Positions 26,571 through 34,270 are shown, counted from the stretch's first letter. The stretch: 60,971 bases of DNA from an uncultured Verrucomicrobia subdivision 3 bacterium (GCA_903895255.1 CAITTG010000120.1:1-60971), one strand, 5' to 3'. Translations and numbers: made by a program. Notes: a model not told the origin generated them from the sequence alone.

Positions 26571-27632
26571 TTATTTTTTCAACTGCGCCAGAATCTGGTC
26601 AGTGATGGCCTTCACGGCCGCCTCGGCCTCGGCATCCAAGCCCACCACCGGGGCTTCCGGGGCGGCGGGCACCTGGCAGGCCACGCCGGGACGCCAGTCG
26701 CTGCTGTCGCAGAGTTCGCATTCCTTCATTCCGTAGCGCGGATCCACAAAGCCCAGGCTCTGCTTGATGTTGAGCAACTCCTTCATTTGAGGCCCGGTGA
26801 AGGTGTTCGGGGAACGTCCGAGTTGGGAGGCCACGACGATGGTGCGGCAGTAGGCTTCGATGATTTCCATCCGCCAGTAGGCTTCCTCGATATTATTATG
26901 GCTCCAGGTCACGACGCCGTGATTGGCCATCAAAATGGTGTTATACTTGTCCACCAGATCGGCGACGAGCTTGCCCATTTCCGGGGAGCCGGGCGTGCGG
27001 TAGGGCGCAACCGCCACGGCGCAGAAAACTTCGTACTCCGGCAGCATGCACGTGGGCGGCGCAATGCCGGCCACCGCGAACGCCGTGGCGTGGGGCGGAT
27101 GACAATGGCAAGTGGCCACGGCCTTCGGCTGCTTCTTCATCATCTGCAAATGCATCAGGATTTCGCTGGTGCGCTTCTTGGTGCCGAGCAGTTGGTTGCC
27201 CTCAAAATCCACCAGGCAAATATCCGAGGGTTTCAAGGAACCCTTCGAGACGAGCGTGGGGGTGCACAGCGCGATGTCCTCGCCCACCCGGATGGCCATG
27301 TTCCCACCATTGCCGTCCACGTAAGCCCGTTTCCAGAGGCGGTGGCCCATTTCGCAAATTTGTTCCTTGAGCTCCTGGGCGTAAGGAGAATTGAACAGGG
27401 CCTCCAGTTCCGACTTCGGGCTCTTGGAGTTCAATTGCTTCGCCGGCGCACTGGCGGCCGCCGGGGCGGCCACGGGTGCGGACGCGGCGGTGGCGGCGGG
27501 ACGGTGCCGGGCGAGGTCCCGCAGCAGGTCCTTGGCGGACGGCGTCAGGATGGCGTCGGCGGGCAGCTTGGTGACGTCGCCGCCCTTGGCCACGATGTTT
27601 TCGATGTCTTTGGCGCTGATGACAGTACTCAT
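26571..27632 (-). CDS. BMC-associated class II aldolase (fuculose/rhamnulose-1-phosphate type)
   Basis: 353 residues, last gene of the operon. The core from about residue 80 has class II aldolase zinc ligands H176 and H178 in CHCHPPHATAF, third His H238 in ANHGVVTW, and GNGGNMAIR near 108. Such enzymes cleave L-fuculose- or L-rhamnulose-1-phosphate to DHAP and lactaldehyde. An N-terminal extension (1-75) opens with SAKDIENIVAKGG and ILTPSAKDLLRDL, resembling the TP-x-A segment that starts EutT/EutQ-type BMC proteins. An Ala/Pro linker follows. The last about 23 residues form an amphipathic helix (AEAEAAVKAITDQILAQL), typical of encapsulation peptides. So the protein may be targeted from one or both ends. 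The start overlaps the preceding BMC-P stop. Confidence 0.92.
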   Translation of the reverse strand: MSTVISAKDIENIVAKGGDVTKLPADAILTPSAKDLLRDLARHRPAATAASAPVAAPAAASAPAKQLNSKSPKSELEALFNSPYAQELKEQICEMGHRLWKRAYVDGNGGNMAIRVGEDIALCTPTLVSKGSLKPSDICLVDFEGNQLLGTKKRTSEILMHLQMMKKQPKAVATCHCHPPHATAFAVAGIAPPTCMLPEYEVFCAVAVAPYRTPGSPEMGKLVADLVDKYNTILMANHGVVTWSHNNIEEAYWRMEIIEAYCRTIVVASQLGRSPNTFTGPQMKELLNIKQSLGFVDPRYGMKECELCDSSDWRPGVACQVPAAPEAPVVGLDAEAEAAVKAITDQILAQLKK

Positions 27633-27934
27633 TTATTAAAAGGGTTGTAAAAAATATCGTCCACCAGCGCGGCATTAATCGCGTCGATGGGCGGCGGGGT
27701 TTCAAACGGCTGGGCGGCTTCGCGACCTTCAATGTAGCCAATCGTGTGGCCCAGGTCGCCGCCCAAATTATCATAGACCACCAGGCTCGGGTCTTTGCTC
27801 ATGCCCGGCGGGGTTTCGGAACCGCGTTGAAAGTGTTCGCGCGTGAAGGGGGAGACGATCAACCAGCGCGCGCCCTCCAGCTTCGGAGAGGTGACGCTCA
27901 AGGTGACGCGGCCTATGACGGTGCCCAGTTTCAT
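27629..27934 (-). CDS. BMC-P shell vertex protein (EutN/CcmL family), copy 1
   Basis: 101 residues. The opening KLGTVIGRVTLSVTSPKLEGARWLIV matches the EutN/CcmL pattern that forms pentamers capping the vertices of the icosahedral shell. It is longer at the C-terminus than the other two (a tail ending DDIFYNPFNK). Overlaps the next and previous genes by 4 bases each (ATGA). One of three different BMC-P paralogues here. Confidence 0.93.
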   Translation of the reverse strand: MKLGTVIGRVTLSVTSPKLEGARWLIVSPFTREHFQRGSETPPGMSKDPSLVVYDNLGGDLGHTIGYIEGREAAQPFETPPPIDAINAALVDDIFYNPFNK

Positions 27935-28209
27935 ACGGGCACCCCCGGTTCCTTTTCATCCACCACGCCCATCACAAACCAGCGGGCCGGGCTTTTCGGA
28001 TCGCCCACCATGGCGCGCGCGGCGCCGCCGTCGCTGGAGATGATCACGCGCTGGTGCATGCCGGCACCGTGGCCATCAATGGCGATTTGCGGCACGCCCT
28101 CGGGGTCGCCGGCGTTGTTAATCGGCTGGCAAATCACGAACCGCCAGCCCTCGAAGCTCGGATGCTTCCGGGTGGCGACCACATTGCCTTCGACGCGCGC
28201 GAGTAACAT
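27931..28209 (-). CDS. BMC-P shell vertex protein (EutN/CcmL family), copy 2
   Basis: 92 residues, starting LLARVEGNVVATRKHPSFEG, with a middle IAIDGHGAGMHQRVIISSDGG, the usual glycine-rich turn of the family. Located 31 bases after the aldehyde dehydrogenase stop. Its stop overlaps the start of BMC-P copy 1. Confidence 0.93.
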   Translation of the reverse strand: MLLARVEGNVVATRKHPSFEGWRFVICQPINNAGDPEGVPQIAIDGHGAGMHQRVIISSDGGAARAMVGDPKSPARWFVMGVVDEKEPGVPV

Positions 28210-28240
28210 AGTGTTTAACCACCGGCGAACCGGCGGCGGC

Positions 28241-29755
28241 TTAGTAAATTCGCAAATTATCGACCATCACGCAGCGGCGGACGCGGGTGAAGGTGCGGGG
28301 GTTGCTCACGCCTTCGCCCGTGGGGGTGGCGATGGAAAAGCTGAGGTACCCTTCGCCGCCCAGACCCAGACCGGCCATGCTGGGGCCGTTCTTGATGAAC
28401 AGCGTGGTGTCCAGCGCCCGGCCCATGGCGGTGATGGATTCCACATCGTGCGAATGGATGATGCTGGTGTGCTTGTAGCCGTGCTCGGCTGCCAGCGAGC
28501 AGGCAATGCCCTCTTCCAGGTTTTTGACCCGGACGACGGGGATGAAAGGCATCATCTGCTCCTCTTCCACGAAGGGATGCTGGGCATCGGTTTCGCCAAA
28601 GAGCATCTGGACGCCCGCCGGCAGGCTGAGGCCGATGGCCTGGGCAAGGAAGGACGGGTCCTTGCCGATGAAATCGCGGTTGACGGCGGCGTGGGAACAG
28701 CCCCCGCCCTGCCCCGGCTTGAAGGTGAAGGCCGCCTTGGTGAGGGCTTCCACCTGGGCGGCGGAGAGTTTGTAGCCGCCGTGGTTGGCCATCTCAGCCA
28801 TCAACTTGTCGGCGATGATGTCCAGGGCGAAGACTTCCTTCTCGCCGATGCACAGCAAATTGTTGTCGAACGAGCCGCCGTCGATGATGCCTTTGGCGGC
28901 GCGCTTCATGCAGGCGGTGTCGTCCACGTACACGGGCGGGTTGCCCGGGCCGGCGCAGATGGCGCGTTTGCCGGTCATCATGGCGGCCTTGACCACCATG
29001 GGTCCGCCGGTGACGAGCAGCAGGCGCACGGCATCGTGTTTGCAAATGGCGGCGAAGCTGTCCAGCGTGGGTTTTTCCACGATGGTGGCGATGTTTTCGA
29101 TGCCGGTCTCGCGGTAAATGGCCTCGTTATAGGTGCGGACGGCGACGGCCGCGCAACGGGCGGCGCTCGGGTGGGCGTTGAACACCACGGCATTGCCGGC
29201 CCCGACGATATTCACAATGTTCCCGCTCAAGGTGGGAATGGAATGCGTGCTGGGCGTCACCGCGCCCACCACGCCAAAGGGGGTGTATTCTTCGAGGGTA
29301 ATCCCATGATCACCGCTGCGCGCATCGGGGCGGAGGAAATCCACGCCGGGCACGAGCTTGATGATTTTCAGCTTGGCGATCTTGTGATCCAGCCGGCCGA
29401 TTTTGGTTTCTTCAAATTCAATCTTGCCCCAAGGCTCGGCATTCCGCTCGGCGAGGGTCTTGACGATTTCCTCGATTTTGCGGCGGGCTTCAACACCCTT
29501 CGCCTTCAATTGCAGGAAGGATTCCTGGGCGGCGGCGCAGGCTTCATTGGCATCCTGATAGACGCCGAACTTGCCGCGCAAGGCGGGGGCGGCGGCCGAG
29601 TGGCCCTTGCCCGTGCAACCACAGGCGGGCGCGGCGGCGGTCGCCGGCGCCGGAGCCGGGGTGGCGGCCGGTTTGGCGGGCGCGGAGGAGTTGCCGAGGC
29701 GGCCCATTACTTCCGCCACCACATCCCGAATCAACGTTTCGTTCAGAGAACTCAT
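28241..29755 (-). CDS. BMC-associated CoA-acylating aldehyde dehydrogenase (PduP-like)
   Basis: 504 residues. The N-terminal 18 or so residues (NETLIRDVVAEVMGRL) form the amphipathic helix of an encapsulation peptide. An Ala/Pro linker follows with a CGC pair (C45, C47) and GKGHSAAAP. The dehydrogenase body from about 62 has a Rossmann region and the catalytic Cys302 in DNNLLCIGEKEV. It should oxidise an aldehyde (lactaldehyde here by inference) to the acyl-CoA with NAD+ inside the shell. It belongs to the acylating subfamily by this motif. Between BMC-P copies 2 and 3 in the operon. Confidence 0.94.
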   Translation of the reverse strand: MSSLNETLIRDVVAEVMGRLGNSSAPAKPAATPAPAPATAAAPACGCTGKGHSAAAPALRGKFGVYQDANEACAAAQESFLQLKAKGVEARRKIEEIVKTLAERNAEPWGKIEFEETKIGRLDHKIAKLKIIKLVPGVDFLRPDARSGDHGITLEEYTPFGVVGAVTPSTHSIPTLSGNIVNIVGAGNAVVFNAHPSAARCAAVAVRTYNEAIYRETGIENIATIVEKPTLDSFAAICKHDAVRLLLVTGGPMVVKAAMMTGKRAICAGPGNPPVYVDDTACMKRAAKGIIDGGSFDNNLLCIGEKEVFALDIIADKLMAEMANHGGYKLSAAQVEALTKAAFTFKPGQGGGCSHAAVNRDFIGKDPSFLAQAIGLSLPAGVQMLFGETDAQHPFVEEEQMMPFIPVVRVKNLEEGIACSLAAEHGYKHTSIIHSHDVESITAMGRALDTTLFIKNGPSMAGLGLGGEGYLSFSIATPTGEGVSNPRTFTRVRRCVMVDNLRIY

Positions 29756-29768
29756 AAAGCTTTAAAAA

Positions 29769-30080
29769 TCAGGTCCGGGCGCTGTATATTTGTTTTCCCA
29801 GCACATCCACACAATCCACGATGCCAATGATGACGGCATCCACGGGGGCATCCTTGAGGCCGGCGGCCAGGCGGGCGGAACTGCCCTGGCAGAAGAGCAC
29901 CAGTTCACCAATGCCCGAGCCGACGGTGTCCACCGCCACGATGGTATTCATTCCGGGGCGGAATTTCGTGGGGTCCTTTTCGTCCACCAATTGGGGCCGC
30001 AGGAGCAGCAGCTTGCGCCCGCTCATGGTGGCTTCCTTCTTGGTCGCGACGACCGAACCCTCTACGCGTGCGAGAAACAT
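29769..30080 (-). CDS. BMC-P shell vertex protein (EutN/CcmL family), copy 3
   Basis: 103 residues starting FLARVEGSVVATKKEATMSG. The middle part IVAVDTVGSGIGELVLFCQGSSAR shows the typical family turn. C-terminus VDCVDVLGKQIYS. Upstream of the dehydrogenase by 13 bases. Confidence 0.93.
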   Translation of the reverse strand: MFLARVEGSVVATKKEATMSGRKLLLLRPQLVDEKDPTKFRPGMNTIVAVDTVGSGIGELVLFCQGSSARLAAGLKDAPVDAVIIGIVDCVDVLGKQIYSART

Positions 30081-30163
30081 AATTTTAGTGGGAGTTAAAA
30101 TTCAGGCGCCCAGCGGCCAGGCCGCCCCGAGCGGGGCGCGCGGCGCGGGCTCCCGGCTCCCGA

Positions 30164-30448
30164 CTACTTCTTCTTGGGCAACACGGCATCGACATCCGCG
30201 TGCGGACGGGCGATGACATGCACACTGACGACTTCGCCCTTGATGGCCTTGATGGCCTGGGCGCCGGCATCGGTGGCGGCTTTGACGGCGGCGACGTCAC
30301 CGACGACGATGGCCGTGACCAGCGCGTTGCCGACCTGGGTCATGGGGCCGGCGAGTTCCACGTTCGCGGCCTTGAGCATCGCGTCCGTGCCTTCCACGAG
30401 CGCTACCAGCCCGCGGGTTTCGATCATTCCAATAGCTTGAATTGCCAT
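30164..30448 (-). CDS. BMC-H shell hexamer protein, copy 1
   Basis: 94 residues, one BMC domain (Pfam 00936 type): AIGMIETRGLVALVEGTDAM, then GDVAAVKAATDAG, then HVIARPHADV. The pore loop reads QVGNALVT, so the usual small Gly-Ser-Gly at the hexamer pore is replaced. A Lys-rich tail (PKKK) ends the protein. It lies between acetate kinase and BMC-P copy 3, with 30 and 83 bases between. Confidence 0.95.
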   Translation of the reverse strand: MAIQAIGMIETRGLVALVEGTDAMLKAANVELAGPMTQVGNALVTAIVVGDVAAVKAATDAGAQAIKAIKGEVVSVHVIARPHADVDAVLPKKK

Positions 30449-30478
30449 AGTATTAGTTGGTTTGGTTGTGGTTAAAAT

Positions 30479-31672
30479 TTAGTGTGCCGAATGTTCCAAA
30501 AGTCGTTTCGTTTCCCGGGCCACCACGAGTTCCTCGTTGGTGGGCACAACCAGGATTTTCACCGCGGAATCCGGCGTGCTGATGACGGTCTCGGTCGCGC
30601 GGGTGGCCGCATTTTTTGCGAGATCCAATTTGATGCCCAGACCTTCCAGATTCGCGCAGATGGCCGCGCGGATGTCCGCCTGGTTCTCGCCGATGCCCGC
30701 AGTGAACACGATGGCATCCGCCCCGTTTAATTCCAAAAAGAACGCGCCGATCCAGTGGCGGGCGCTGCTGACAAAATGGTCCAGCGCCAGTTTGGCCCCG
30801 GCATCCCCTTTAGCGGCCGCCTCGGCGATTTCGCGCATGTCATTGGAGAGCCCGCTCAAGCCTTTGAGCCCGGCTTCCTTGGACAATTGCCGCTGGGCTT
30901 CCTCGATGGTGATACCGAGCGTTTTCACAGCGTACGGAATCGCCTCGGCGTCCAGGTCCCCCACCCGGTTGTTCTGGGGCAAACCCGATTGCGGGCTCAT
31001 GCCCATGCTGCTGCCGATCGCCGCGCCATTCAAAATACCCGTGATGCTGGAACTGCCGCCCAAGTGGCAGGAAATCACCCGCAACGGCGCCGCGCCATTC
31101 AAGCTGGACTTGCCGCCATCCAGATACAGCCGGCGGACCCGTTCCGCCACGTCGTGGCGACCGAGCAATTCCGCGCTGCGCTCGGCCACGAACTTGTGGC
31201 TCGCCCCGTGAAAACTCCAGCGGCGGATGCCCGCCGCGTGCCAGGCCGCCGGCACGGCATAACGGGTCATGGCCTCGGGGGCAAACTGATAAAATGCCGT
31301 TTCAAACAGGCCGATCAGCGGCACCGTGGGCATGCGCTGCGCGAAGAGTTTGATGCCGGTGATGTAGGGCGGATTGTGCGCCGGAGCCAGGCCGTTGTAG
31401 GCCGCCATCGCGGAGAGGACACGCTCATCCAGCCGCACGCAGCCGGTGACGTCCTTGGCGATGACGGTTTTAAAACCGACCGCCGCCAGTTCGCTTTCGT
31501 TGGTAATGACGCCCGCCGCCTTGAGGGCCGCGAGGCAATCCTCAATCGCCTTGGGATAGTCGGTAACGCGCTCAAAGCCGCCCTTGTGCAGGAGGCGTTC
31601 GGCGTTGTTCGAGCAGTCGAACAACCGCCATTTGAGCGAGGTCGAACCAAGATTGGCGACGAGAATTTTCAT
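30479..31672 (-). CDS. ackA: BMC-encoded acetate kinase-like enzyme (divergent)
   Basis: 397 residues, normal length. Family features: NLGSTSLKWRLFD at the start (usual NxGSSSxK), FETAFYQFAP, WSFHGASH, HLGGSSSITG, SSMGMSPQSG, NNRVGDLDA and FTAGIGENQ. Odd: the segment that normally reads HRVVHGG reads AVGFKTVIAKDVTG, so the substrate-site arginine (R91 in Methanosarcina) seems to be a lysine. The position inside the BMC operon after PduL suggests it makes ATP from an acyl-phosphate such as lactyl-phosphate. A wider pocket for lactate could explain the change. No obvious encapsulation peptide, so it may act outside the shell. Confidence 0.9.
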   Translation of the reverse strand: MKILVANLGSTSLKWRLFDCSNNAERLLHKGGFERVTDYPKAIEDCLAALKAAGVITNESELAAVGFKTVIAKDVTGCVRLDERVLSAMAAYNGLAPAHNPPYITGIKLFAQRMPTVPLIGLFETAFYQFAPEAMTRYAVPAAWHAAGIRRWSFHGASHKFVAERSAELLGRHDVAERVRRLYLDGGKSSLNGAAPLRVISCHLGGSSSITGILNGAAIGSSMGMSPQSGLPQNNRVGDLDAEAIPYAVKTLGITIEEAQRQLSKEAGLKGLSGLSNDMREIAEAAAKGDAGAKLALDHFVSSARHWIGAFFLELNGADAIVFTAGIGENQADIRAAICANLEGLGIKLDLAKNAATRATETVISTPDSAVKILVVPTNEELVVARETKRLLEHSAH

Positions 31673-31747
31673 TAACGCGTGGGCGACGGTTAGCGGGGAC
31701 GACCGGGCGACGGCATTACGCGCCGCCGCCAGTTCCCGATCAAGCGA

Positions 31748-32026
31748 TTATTCCAACCACTTGCCCAAGATGTGCAGACCTTCGTGCGGACGCGGAATCA
31801 CCTGGACGGAAACCACGGTGCCCACTTGCGCGGCAGCGGCGGCGCCGGCGTCGGTGGCGGCTTTGACACTGGCGACGTCGCCCCGGAAGAAGCCGGTGAC
31901 ATAGCCCGAGCCGATTTTTTCCCAGCCGGTGAAATCGACGTTGGCAGCCTTCAGCGCGGCGTCGGCGGCTTCGAAGAGCGCGCACAGACCCTTGACTTCG
32001 ATCATTCCAATTGCTTGTTGAGCCAT
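31748..32026 (-). CDS. BMC-H shell hexamer protein, copy 2
   Basis: 92 residues, single BMC domain (AIGMIEVKGLCALFEAADAA). The pore loop is the canonical KIGSGYVT followed by RGDVASVKAATDAG. Tail HILGKWLE. It lies between BMC-H copy 3 and acetate kinase. With the other two it should form the flat facets of the shell. Confidence 0.95.
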   Translation of the reverse strand: MAQQAIGMIEVKGLCALFEAADAALKAANVDFTGWEKIGSGYVTGFFRGDVASVKAATDAGAAAAAQVGTVVSVQVIPRPHEGLHILGKWLE

Positions 32027-32059
32027 AATATTATTGGGGGGGTTAAAAGTGGTGGTTGA

Positions 32060-32359
32060 TTATTTCTTCGCGGCAGCGGCGGCGGCGGGTTCGCCGATGA
32101 ACGCCTTCACCACGTCGTCATGCGGACGGGCGATGACGTGCGCGGCGCTGAGTTCGCCGACTTTGCCGGCGGCCTTGGCCCCGGCATCCACGGCGGCCTT
32201 GACGCTGGCGACATCGCCGCGGCAGACGACGGTCAGCAAACCGCCGCCAATGGCGATGGTCTTGACGATGGTGACGTTGGCGGCCTTGGCCATGGCGTCC
32301 GTGGCTTCAATGCTACCGGTGTAGCCCTTGGTTTCGATTAATCCGATTGCTTCGCTCAT
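32060..32359 (-). CDS. BMC-H shell hexamer protein, copy 3
   Basis: 99 residues, single BMC domain (EAIGLIETKGYTGSIEATDAM). The pore loop is AIGGGLLT and the strand carries CRGDVASVKAAVDAG. An Ala-rich tail ending AAAAAAKK follows. It is the second gene of the operon, 34 bases after pduL. It differs from copies 1 and 2 over most of its length, so the three are old paralogues rather than recent duplicates. Confidence 0.95.
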   Translation of the reverse strand: MSEAIGLIETKGYTGSIEATDAMAKAANVTIVKTIAIGGGLLTVVCRGDVASVKAAVDAGAKAAGKVGELSAAHVIARPHDDVVKAFIGEPAAAAAAKK

Positions 32360-32393
32360 ATATGATTTGGTTGGTGGTTGAGAGTATAAATGG

Positions 32394-33077
32394 TTATTTG
32401 GTCAGTTGCACCGGCGTTTCCGGCAGGAGATTGCAGGCATTGCCCTCATCGGTGTCGATGTGGACTTCCAGTTTGAAACTCGGGTCCACGCGCACGAGCA
32501 TTTCCTCGAGGCTGATGGCGTTGGGGCCGCCGATTTTCAATTTCATGCGGTCGCCGGCCTTCACGCCGTAATACGTGGCGTCGGTGGGATTCATGTGCAC
32601 GTGGCGCATGGCGCGGATGACGCCGGAATCCATTTCGAAAAACCCTTCCGGGCCCATCAACATGCAACCGGGCGTGTCCTTGATGTCGCCGGAACTGCGC
32701 AGGGGCAGGTCAAAGCCCAGGGCGATACCATCCGTGTACGACAGCTCGATCTGGTTCAGATTGCGGCACGGGCCGAGAATGCGGAGGTTGGAAATGACGC
32801 GGCTGCGCGGCCCGATGAGCGTGAGCGTCTCCTTGGCGGCGAACTGGCCCTCTTGATAGAGCCATTTATGCACCTGCAACTGGTGGCCCTTGCCGAAGAG
32901 GATTTCCACGGCCGCCTGGGTGAGGTGGCAGTGCCGCGCGCTGATGTTCACCAGGAGCGGGTTGGGCGCGCCGGCCGTCTGCGGGAGTGGCTTGCCCAGC
33001 TTGGCGTAAACCGCCTGGCGAACCAAATGTTCGACCACCGCCCGATGCGGCGGAGATTGTTGCAACGTGGCTGACAT
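32394..33077 (-). CDS. pduL: BMC phosphotransacylase (PduL family)
   Basis: 227 residues, first gene of the operon. It exchanges CoA for phosphate on an acyl group inside the compartment. PduL zinc and catalytic histidines: H49 and H51 in ISARHCHL, H159 and H161 in AMRHVHMNP, H206 in EVHIDTDEGNAC. The N-terminal helix HRAVVEHLVRQAVYAKLG (about 11-28) is a good encapsulation peptide. By context it would convert lactyl-CoA or another acyl-CoA to the acyl-phosphate used by the kinase. Confidence 0.95.
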   Translation of the reverse strand: MSATLQQSPPHRAVVEHLVRQAVYAKLGKPLPQTAGAPNPLLVNISARHCHLTQAAVEILFGKGHQLQVHKWLYQEGQFAAKETLTLIGPRSRVISNLRILGPCRNLNQIELSYTDGIALGFDLPLRSSGDIKDTPGCMLMGPEGFFEMDSGVIRAMRHVHMNPTDATYYGVKAGDRMKLKIGGPNAISLEEMLVRVDPSFKLEVHIDTDEGNACNLLPETPVQLTK

Positions 33078-33110
33078 AAAAGTTAGATGACAGTGTTTTG
33101 CCCGTTTCGT

Positions 33111-33155
33111 GGAAGATAGTCAAACAAAAACTTGCAAAATCTTCCAAAATCTTCC
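33111..33155. promoter_or_regulatory. Candidate operator between the BMC operon and its regulator
   Basis: In the 92-base divergent gap, GGAAGAT (33111-33117) is the inverted match of ATCTTCC at 33139-33145 and again at 33149-33155. The last two form a direct tandem of CAAAATCTTC (33135-33154). One inverted plus one direct pair of the same 7-mer is a likely binding site for the adjacent DeoR-type regulator. Pattern only. Confidence 0.5.
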
Positions 33156-33169
33156 AGAGTGCTCCCACG

Positions 33170-33934
33170 ATGCAGCCGGAAGAACGCCAAAAGCGGATTG
33201 AAGAATACCTGCTGAAAACGGAATTTGCCTCCCTGGAGGAGCTTTCCGACCAGGTGGATGCGTCCGTTTCCACCGTCCGGCGGGATCTCGGCGCGCTGGA
33301 GGAAAAAGGCACCGTCCGGCGCACGCATGGCGGCGCGCGCATTCTCAACCCGAAGTCGGATGAATTCACCTTTACCGCGCGGGAAACACATCAACTGACG
33401 GAGAAAGAGGCCATCGGGCAGGCCTGCGCGGCGCTGATCGGCCCGAATCAAACCGTGATTCTGGACGCGGGCACGACCGTTTATTATGTGGCCAGGCATT
33501 TGGAGTTGAAGTCGCCGCAGATCATCACGAATTCCCTGCCGGTTGCCAATCTTTTTTCCGGGGCGAACAAAGCGGAGGTGGTGGTCACCGGCGGCGTGAT
33601 CTATCCGCGCCTGGGCGTGCTGGTCGGCCCGCTGGCCGTGGAGGCGTTTGGCAAAATCCGCGCCGACGTGGCCGTGATGAGCGCCGGGGGCATTTCGCTG
33701 GAGGGCGTGAGCAACTCGCACGGGCTGTTGATCGACATCCAGCGCGCGATGATCCACGCCGCGCGCAAAATTATTTTCTGCCTGGACCATACGAAATTCG
33801 GCCGGCCTTCGATCTCGCAGCTCTGCGGGCTGGACGTGATTGATACGATTGTGACGGATGCGGCGGCGCCGGCGGACATGGTGAAGGAGTTAAGAAAGCA
33901 TAAGATTGAGGTGATTGTGGCGGGGGTGGCTTAA
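33170..33934 (+). CDS. DeoR family transcriptional regulator of the BMC operon
   Basis: 254 residues from ATG 33170 (MQPEERQKRIEEYL). An upstream frame start would add 24 Lys/Ser-rich residues and run through the repeats, so I prefer this start. N-terminal winged helix-turn-helix: FASLEELSDQVDASVSTVRRDL, then LEEKGTVRRTHGGARIL. C-terminal sugar-phosphate sensor domain: the GQTVILDAGTT-like stretch, TNSLPVAN, then GGVIYPR, then GISLEGVS. Such proteins sense sugar phosphates; here the ligand is probably a deoxysugar phosphate of the pathway. It is divergent from pduL. Confidence 0.9.
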   Translation: MQPEERQKRIEEYLLKTEFASLEELSDQVDASVSTVRRDLGALEEKGTVRRTHGGARILNPKSDEFTFTARETHQLTEKEAIGQACAALIGPNQTVILDAGTTVYYVARHLELKSPQIITNSLPVANLFSGANKAEVVVTGGVIYPRLGVLVGPLAVEAFGKIRADVAVMSAGGISLEGVSNSHGLLIDIQRAMIHAARKIIFCLDHTKFGRPSISQLCGLDVIDTIVTDAAAPADMVKELRKHKIEVIVAGVA

Positions 33935-33940
33935 TTAACC

Positions 33941-33965
33941 GTAGGAGACGACGTGAGGAGTCTCT
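33941..33965 (+). repeat. RAYT-linked palindromic repeat, copy 1 (forward form)
   Basis: GTAGGAGACGACGTGAGGAG then TCTCT. It starts 6 bases after the regulator stop. Same unit as copy 4 with one changed base in the first half. Confidence 0.75.
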
Positions 33966-34160
33966 GAATAATAATTGGAAGGCCGCCCGTCCTCGCAAGC
34001 ACAGCCAAACAACTTGGCATAGTGGCAGTCGCGGAGCGAATTCCCGAAGGTAACCGTTAGCCTTGCCGGGCGTTTGCAGATAGGCGCGCCTGCTGTTGTA
34101 CCGGCAGCGAATGGGAAAATGACAATATCAAGCACCGACTCCTTTGCGATCCCTTTACCA

Positions 34161-34189
34161 TTCTAGAAACTCGTCACCTCGTTTCCTAC
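34161..34189 (-). repeat. RAYT-linked palindromic repeat, copy 2 (inverted form)
   Basis: Plus-strand text starts TTCTAGAAACTCGTCACC and ends TTTCCTAC. It is the reverse complement form of copies 1 and 4. Confidence 0.8.
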
Positions 34190-34270
34190 GGAGATTAGGA
34201 ATGGTTTGACTCGCCGGACAGCACTGCATCGTGGCGTAATTCTGCAGCTGACCGTCTCCAACGGCCGGAA

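Noticed and set aside
27746..29830. 694-codon open frame on the plus strand across the aldehyde dehydrogenase and BMC-P genes
   Set aside because: It is the antisense shadow of high-G+C BMC genes: His/Gly/Ala-rich with no domain, while the minus-strand genes are unmistakable.
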